Source: Phorcus lineatus
Lineage: Eukaryota; Mollusca; Gastropoda; Trochida; Trochidae
Assembly: GCA_921293015.1 (NCBI GenBank)
Contig: OV121095.1
Span: 33,143,484 to 33,207,483 of the forward strand
Reading direction: 5' to 3'
Length of the DNA: 64,000 nt
Of this stretch, positions 58,128-64,000 are shown piece after piece (the stretch's first letter is position 1; the number at the start of each line of letters is the position of its first letter). Below the pieces are notes generated by a model. It ran no database searches. It was not told the origin of the DNA and worked only from the letters and a program-made list of their open reading frames with translations. The position numbers were made by a program, and so were the translations under genes.

Positions 58128-60699
58128 AAACATTAACATGAATAAAGCAAATGTCATTGCCCATGACCAAAGGCGACAATCTACTGTCAATCTAATATTC
58201 TTGTATAAGCTTCACGTATGGCCAGTTAGAAAGTAGGATTCGTATTCGTAAATTGTAAGGAACAAAGTTAACAATATTCCACCTACACAGTTTGACTGAT
58301 AAATTACCTTCACTTCACAAAAATACATTTCAAAATTCCGATGTGCTTCATTTGGTGACAGAAAACCTACCTAGCCCCAAACAATAAAATATTCTTGACA
58401 GAAAACGTAAAGAACATGAATCAAGTCAATGATAACTTCAATTTCTTACCTTTGAGATGGTGCTAAACTTCAATCCTTATTGTCGAGTAGTTGCAATTGG
58501 CTTGTAGCAAACGTAGCAAATACTGGTACTCTTTAAAATTAAAAAAAGAAAAGATTAAAGAGTACAGATTTTACTTTAAATTTTTACATATATTTATCAA
58601 ACATTTTATCATTTAAAGAATAATTTGTTCTTAAAGGCCAAGTTGGGTTCTCTCTGTATAAGCAGACTTTGAAATATAGCTAGTCAAGATTGACATACCT
58701 AGATTCATACTGTTGTAAAAAAAACCAATAACACATTGTTCTTTACAAATTCCATGTAATCAATGGCACAAATATGAATATGATATAATAAATATCACAA
58801 AAAGGCCCATCGTACTCCAGTGCGAGGCACGCCTTTTCAACGTGACTTGAATCACGCAGTAAAATAGTAGTTTTGAAGTTATTCATATCACATCAATGAA
58901 TTTCTCAACGTTTCATTCACTGATGCATCATTGATTACAATTTTGGATCGCTGTGTGTTAGAAATAAGTTTACGTTTCAACTGTTTTACAAGATTGATTA
59001 GACAACTAAAACATTTTCCTTTCCATCGTTTTTGTGGGATGTATTAGCATACACAACAGCTGTTGTTTAGAAAAAGAGGCCTAAGTTATGTTAACTATAG
59101 TTTTTCTTTCTTTTTTTAAAATCTAAAATGTGTATGTAGTGTCATTACAGATAATCAGTTAAAAATCAATTTTAAATTGAAAGTTTCATATTAGAATCGT
59201 TAAAACACGAACACAAAGTCACAAAAGAAGTATCCCTGAAGACCTATTAAGATAGCTGACGCATCCTAGTAATGTATCCTAATGACGTTATAAATATATT
59301 GCATTGCTTGTTAATTTCTAACTTCGTCCTTAATTTGGGATCGTTGTAGAGGCAAATACCACGACAAAAGCACATCAAATTATTATGTGAGCAACTTGAG
59401 TATCTGTCATCATTATTGAGAGTTTAACACCAAATTAAATGTTTACTCTGTTAATCAGAATTTATGAGAACTTGTAAATAAATCATTACTCTATTAGAAG
59501 GACGTATTGATATGAATGATGCAACAAATCGAAAGTCTGACTAAAGATTTACAAAATTATTTTTCATGGTTGAATTACCATTTGGATTGTCATATATTTT
59601 TAAAGCTTTAGAAATATCAACAACGAAATGACATAAGTAAGTGCGTCATTTTACACGAAGAGTCTAGAAAACACATCTAAGATATCATTAGGACCGTTTG
59701 AAAGTCCACATATTTCCTTCTGTAAGACACTTTTGTTGCATTACTTGTATTTTTTGCATACCAGATGCAAGACAGATATTAAAACAGATAGAGCATACAT
59801 GTAGAACATTTAGGAAATATTTTAATCTACAGCTGCATACCGAAAGTTTGTTCACTTTATTCATATGCAGTTTTATATATTGGTTGCATCCATTATCCTG
59901 GAGAAGTAAACACAAGTGTTATTCAGAAGAATTGTTCATGTTAGCACTGTTTCAATACTGAAGAACTCGAGTGTTTCAGTTTTGTCATTATGGACAATTT
60001 TACAATATCATCAAATCTAATGTGTAGTTATATCCCGTTTTTAATTGAAATATCATGTTTCTTTAAATGGCATAAGTAGAATATTATTTTTCATTACCAT
60101 TTTACATCTCTGATTGGCATTTTATTATTTTCGTCTACTTCAACACAAAATGTTAATAAGCCATAAAATTATTTTATTACCCTATGGCATTCGTGAGATA
60201 TAAACGTTTATGTCACAAACAGCGAATCTAAAATGTAAGTGCAATCTTTGTAAAACTGTTACATTCAGATAAGATTTAAGTGTTGTGTTGGCACAGGGAA
60301 CTGAGAAAGAACAATCCTGACAACCGAGCTCTTATAACATATAAATTGGGCTGCAAGTAGGAATATTCCTTTAGAGCATATTTTCTAAATTAATATTGTA
60401 AGCTGATGAGGAATCCCCCAAAGCAGCTGTTGGCATTTTCATAATGGATAATCTTTCATTTCATAATGTAATTTGTTTGTTTAACTGAAAGTTAAAACAA
60501 AGGTTAGTTGAATCAACCAACAACGGTAACAATTATATATAGTAGTTTTCTAAAAAAAAGGTTTTATTCCGGTTGCGCATGACAGAGGTGTAACGTGTTT
60601 CTGCTCGGCTCCGCCAATCCACGGAAAAATCCTATTCAATCTGTGAACAGGAATGATATTTTTCATATAATTATTCCATAAATCGTTTACGGTGGGTCT
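58128..60699. other. AT-rich sequence, no gene seen
   Basis: No gene could be supported; the opposing frames at 59688-59961 mirror each other. From about 60570 the base composition becomes less AT-rich and probably belongs to the 5' UTR of the LINE that follows. Confidence 0.45.
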
Positions 60700-60759
60700 T
60701 TATTGCACATTGCAAATATTATTTTCACGATTTTGAAAGATATTGACTTTTTTGCCAAA

Positions 60760-61442
60760 ATGTCCGAGTTGGGTCGCACGACGAGGTCCGCTAGTTCGAT
60801 GGAGGACATTGTTCAAGCCGCTGAAAAGAGGCTTACCGAACTCATCAAGTCGCTCAAGAGTGATTTGCAAGACTCAATTAAAGTTGAAATCACTGAAATT
60901 AGGGAGAAGGTATGTTCTGTTGAACATGACGTGTCGGTAAATTCGGAAGAATTAAGCAAACTACGGAGAGAACTCGACGAGGAGAGGAAACATAGATTGT
61001 TCTATCAAAAACAGGTAACCCTGAAGGACATGCATGATAGAAAACCAAATCTCTTGCTCTGTGGGATTTCCGAATCTCCCCAGGAGAACACAGAACGAGT
61101 TTTGAGAGACTTTCTGGTGAAATCTCAACAGGAGAGAGTCGACTCGATTACGTTCAAAGTTGTCCACAGGCTGCCCCTATCGGAATACCAGAGACAGAAC
61201 AATCCATCTGCAGTAAGGAGCATAATTGCCACGTTCGGAAACTTCTCAAACAAACTCGGATCAGCATCCAAACAGATCTCCCACCAATGTTAAAAAAACG
61301 ACGTGCCATTCTAAGTCGCCAGGCCACAGCAATCCGCGAGGAGAAGAATATCTGGACAAGAGTGCGAGTGGTGGATGCTGAAGTTGTCTTGGAGACCAGA
61401 GACCCGCAGGTTCCAGGTTCTGGATGGAGTAAACTTGAATAA
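60760..61442 (+). pseudogene. L1/Tx1-like LINE ORF1 (RNA-binding protein), frameshifted
   Basis: The likely start is the ATG at 60760 (MSELGRTTRSASSMEDIV); upstream residues in the same frame are AT-rich. The order is a basic N-terminus, a coiled coil with charged heptads (about residues 17-85, e.g. SEELSKLRRELDEERKHR), then an RRM-like domain: RKPNLLLCGISES followed by NTERVLRDFLV, then ITFKVVHRLP and SAVRSIIATF. A frameshift near 61240 moves the rest into another frame. That part reads TRISIQTDLPPMLKKRRAIL, SRQATAIREEKNIWTRVRVV and ends at TAA 61440-61442; it is the typical C-terminal domain. In L1 this protein coats the element RNA. The shift makes the copy non-functional. Confidence 0.9.
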
Positions 61443-62163
61443 TCTGAACGCTCGTTTAACAAAGTTAAATGTTTGTAAACAAATGGTTCAAGTTGACAAT
61501 GTAACAACTGTTTATCAGTTTGTCATGAAAAAGACAAATTCTCTAACTTTACTCTCTAAAACATAGCGTTTTAAAAGTTATGTTGTCCGGTGGACATTGT
61601 ATGTTTATTTTTTAATATAACGTTTCAACCAAAATTGACGTTTTGCTGAGTATACACTTTTGAACCACCATTGACAATTTTAGGTTGTACCGAATACCCT
61701 TTAGGTTTATTTTTAGTACGCACGTGCCCCACATGCTATGCGGGTTATTGAGTGCTTACAGGCTAACACGTGGTTCGAGAAAGGACTGCTTCTGAGGTGT
61801 TTGTGATGTGATTTATTTCGGTTATGGATTATACTGTGTGGATTTTTCAAGATGGAATAGAAAACGTAAGTAAAAATTACTACGATGTTGTAACTATATG
61901 AGTTTGATGGAATTACCACGTGGTGTTACCTCACTTTTTTACTTAGTTGTACAAGAGATACGGTGTCAATCATGTATGATATGCTATTTATCCCCGTGGA
62001 AGGCGGAGTAAAAAAAACCCTTCTGTCTATGTACAAATCTACGATATAGTTTTCTTTTAATTATTTCTTTATATGTTGCATGAACGTACCATTCACAAAA
62101 GATGAAATTTGCATACAGAAGTTATTGTAACCCTGTCAACGTATCCCTTAGTTTATGCACAGT
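61443..62163 (+). other. Long inter-ORF region of the LINE
   Basis: 721 bases with no supported frame separate ORF1 and ORF2. This is long for an L1-type spacer, so an insertion or a lost ORF1 tail may be included. Confidence 0.4.
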
Positions 62164-62301
62164 ATGGCTGAAACAGTAAAAGTAATCTCACAAAACTGCA
62201 GAGGCATAAATGATAAGAACAAACGTAAAGAACTTTTTACCTTTTTTAAACGAAAACAAGCACACTTATACTGTCTTCAAGATGTACACTGCAAAAATGG
62301 C
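62164..62301 (+). pseudogene. L1/Tx1-like LINE ORF2, N-terminal endonuclease fragment
   Basis: From ATG 62164 the frame reads MAETVKVISQNCRGINDKNK, RKELFTFFKRKQAHLYCLQD and VHCKNG. ISQNCRGIND is the first motif of the apurinic-type endonuclease that opens L1 ORF2, and YCLQDVH occupies the place of the second motif, normally LQE(T/V)H. Here aspartate replaces the catalytic glutamate. All of ORF2 beyond about residue 43 is missing, replaced by tandem-repeat DNA. The loss is 3', whereas LINE insertions are normally 5'-truncated, so a later insertion or rearrangement is likely. Confidence 0.8.
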
Positions 62302-62550
62302 GTTTTGATTTTAAACATGTTGCGTACGTGTTTTACTCAAAACATGTTGCGAAATGTGTTTAAATGCTAAACACATAAATTATCATGTGTTGTATATCAA
62401 AACATGTTTCAAATATAAACACATTGCAATTTACTTCAAAAGTGGCGTTGTGATTTTAAACATGTTGCGTACATGTTCCACACATAACATGTTGCGAAAT
62501 GTGTTTAAATGCTAAACACATCAAAACATGTTTCAAATATAAACACATTG
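62292..62550 (+). repeat. Two-copy tandem repeat, about 145-bp unit
   Basis: Copy 1 starts near 62292 and copy 2 at 62437. Both contain 'GATTTTAAACATGTTGCGTA', 'ACATGTTGCGAAATGTGTTT', 'AAATGCTAAACACAT' and 'CAAAACATGTTTCAAATATA'. Copy 1 has about 22 extra bases. Each unit includes the near-palindrome ATGTGTTTAA-ATGC-TAAACACAT. Confidence 0.9.
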
Positions 62551-62729
62551 TACTACCCACAAATTATTCTCATATTAGTTAAGTATAAGAAAGCATGTAG
62601 TCGTGATAACATGTTGAATGCGTATACATGTTGCTATAATGTTTGCTTTCATAGATATTATATCCTTTTTCTGAATGTCACAAAAACACAATGTGATTAT
62701 ATCAGTAGGAGTTACATTTATATTAAAGT

Positions 62730-62830
62730 TGACGACGACGATGATGATCATATTATTATCATTCTTTTGGTTGCCATTATTGTTATCATCATTATTAATT
62801 TCATCATTACTATTACCACCCGAAGAATCA
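62730..62830 (+). repeat. Low-complexity GAC/GAT and ATT-rich tract
   Basis: 'GACGACGACGATGATGAT' is followed by ATT/ATC-rich sequence. The long frames on both strands (Asp- or Ile-rich) are products of this tract. Confidence 0.85.
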
Positions 62831-64000
62831 ACAGAATAAATTACCCTCTTGTTACCTGTTAAGGGTATAAAGAACTCCACTTCTATTAGTGTTACCGATT
62901 ATCACATACATCCTGAACAGTATAAAGTGATAAAGTACATATCTTTTCACTGTTTCATGATAAATAAACAGTTGTTCTATTCTTTTGTTAAATCTTGTTG
63001 ACATTTTAAAAACAGATGACAATTTACACCATTATATTTGGTGTCAACCGTTTTCATTTTATTTCTATAAATCTAATTTATGACAATACAACACATGCCA
63101 CAAAATTTTTTTAAAATCACAGATCGATAGTGTACGTTTAGCATTTAAATTGATGTTGATATGTGTTTAAAATATTTACATGGTCATTGAATTATTTCAT
63201 TTTCACAAATATTTTGCAAAGGATGTCTTAAATTATTTATGGTAAAGTAAAGAAATCATTCGGCTGCTTAGAGTTTATTTATAGTATCAGAAGAGCTTTT
63301 TGTCACCAAAAACCTTGAATTTCGTGTACTTACAGATTAAAGATGAGCAAGCAAAGCAAACTGTTAAAAAAACTTATACTATTTTCCTTGCACCCGAAAG
63401 TCATACAAAATAGCAAAAAATGAATAAGACTTAAAAATTCTATACTTTCATATCTTTCATATCTATCAATTGAACAGCTATTATATTCAAAAGTCAGGTG
63501 ATTCGAACAGGATTAGAAAAATATGTATATATGTTTTAGATTAACAATAAACGTTAAAAAACAAGCACGAAATGTCAATGATTTTCAGAACTGGTCAATA
63601 AAATAAGCGTTAACTGGCTGGGAGCGGTAAGGGGTTTGAGACAACAGACATCATTGTAAATACCACGAAAACAGGTTACTCCAGTGTTCTTTTAAAAAAT
63701 CTAAGTTTACTACTACTAGTTGAAATTTTACCAAAATTGTTTTCACATTTCCCCCCATAAATTGATTTTAAATAAATATATGAAAACAAGATAAAGCTTG
63801 TGTGTATGATAGGAAACAAAAGTAAAGTTTCAGTTCTCTTTGTTTCGAACGTATTACACGTGGTTCAGAACAAAGGAATTCAGCGTTCAATTAGAGTTAC
63901 TTGTCCCTTGATTATAATTATTGCGCGAAGTTGTTCCTTTGTTTGATACGTTTTGTTATATACACTGAAAACGGACAATACCACCAAACATGAGTGTTCA
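62831..64000. other. AT-rich sequence, no gene seen
   Basis: No feature could be supported on either strand. Confidence 0.5.

Larger units (their letters stand above)
60570..62301 (+). mobile_element. Interrupted L1/Tx1-like non-LTR retrotransposon
   Basis: The element comprises a probable 5' UTR (less AT-rich, from about 60570), ORF1 and the beginning of ORF2, in order on the plus strand. The 5' end seems to be retained while the 3' two-thirds (most of the endonuclease, the reverse transcriptase and the tail) is absent from this window. Confidence 0.75.

Noticed and set aside
62509..62880. Long overlapping frames on both strands (Asp-rich and Ile-rich)
   Set aside because: They are produced by the GAC/GAT and ATT low-complexity tract at 62730-62830.

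Overview
This window looks like eukaryotic, non-coding, repeat-rich DNA, most likely from a vetigastropod mollusc such as an abalone (Haliotis). The clue is a set of interspersed repeats that share a 3' tail: a 'CTGAAATATTG' block, then 'CGTTAAAC', then 'CCAACTCACTCACTCAC'. I associate this tail from memory with abalone SINEs; it was not checked by a search. The sequence is visibly AT-rich, carries (TA)n tracts, and I could not support any intact host gene. Most open frames are short, unspliced and repeat-derived or chance. No rRNA, canonical tRNA gene, CRISPR or bacterial feature was seen.

Layout. 1-12 kb: AT-rich DNA with one tail-type repeat (1690-1947), a poly-G tract, a (TA)n tract, a hammerhead/Penelope-end relic (about 6.6 kb) and one candidate signal-peptide exon (8143-8280). 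12-19.4 kb: a minus-strand tRNA-derived SINE, two more ribozyme-like relics, a probable solo LTR (about 15.5 kb), a decayed gene-like block on the minus strand (15.9-16.6 kb), and a 5'-truncated Penelope-like element (18.7-19.4 kb). That element carries a GIY-YIG endonuclease C-terminus and, downstream, a complete hammerhead ribozyme core. 21-25 kb: old internally repeated DNA, a small foldback element and a second tRNA-SINE. 30.8-32.4 kb: a composite of a 34-bp repeat, a 140-bp perfect-looking hairpin, two unrecognised minus-strand ORFs, a 34-bp array and a CR1/L2-type LINE fragment. 33-36 kb: a segment repeated at 41 kb and, weakly, at 49 kb; the first copy is split by a degraded reverse transcriptase fragment. 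36.6-37.9 kb: a well-bounded 1,251-bp foldback DNA transposon with an 8-bp target-site duplication. 43-58 kb: further tail-type repeats, two foldback elements, 21-bp and 31-bp tandem arrays and another Penelope-end relic. 60.6-62.6 kb: an L1/Tx1-like LINE with a frameshifted ORF1 and the first approximately 46 codons of ORF2, interrupted by a two-copy tandem repeat.

There are no genes acting together here: this is a record of transposable-element insertion and decay. The strongest observations are the hammerhead ribozyme downstream of the Penelope endonuclease, the precise foldback element with hairpins nested in its terminal repeats, and the 34-bp-repeat/hairpin composite.
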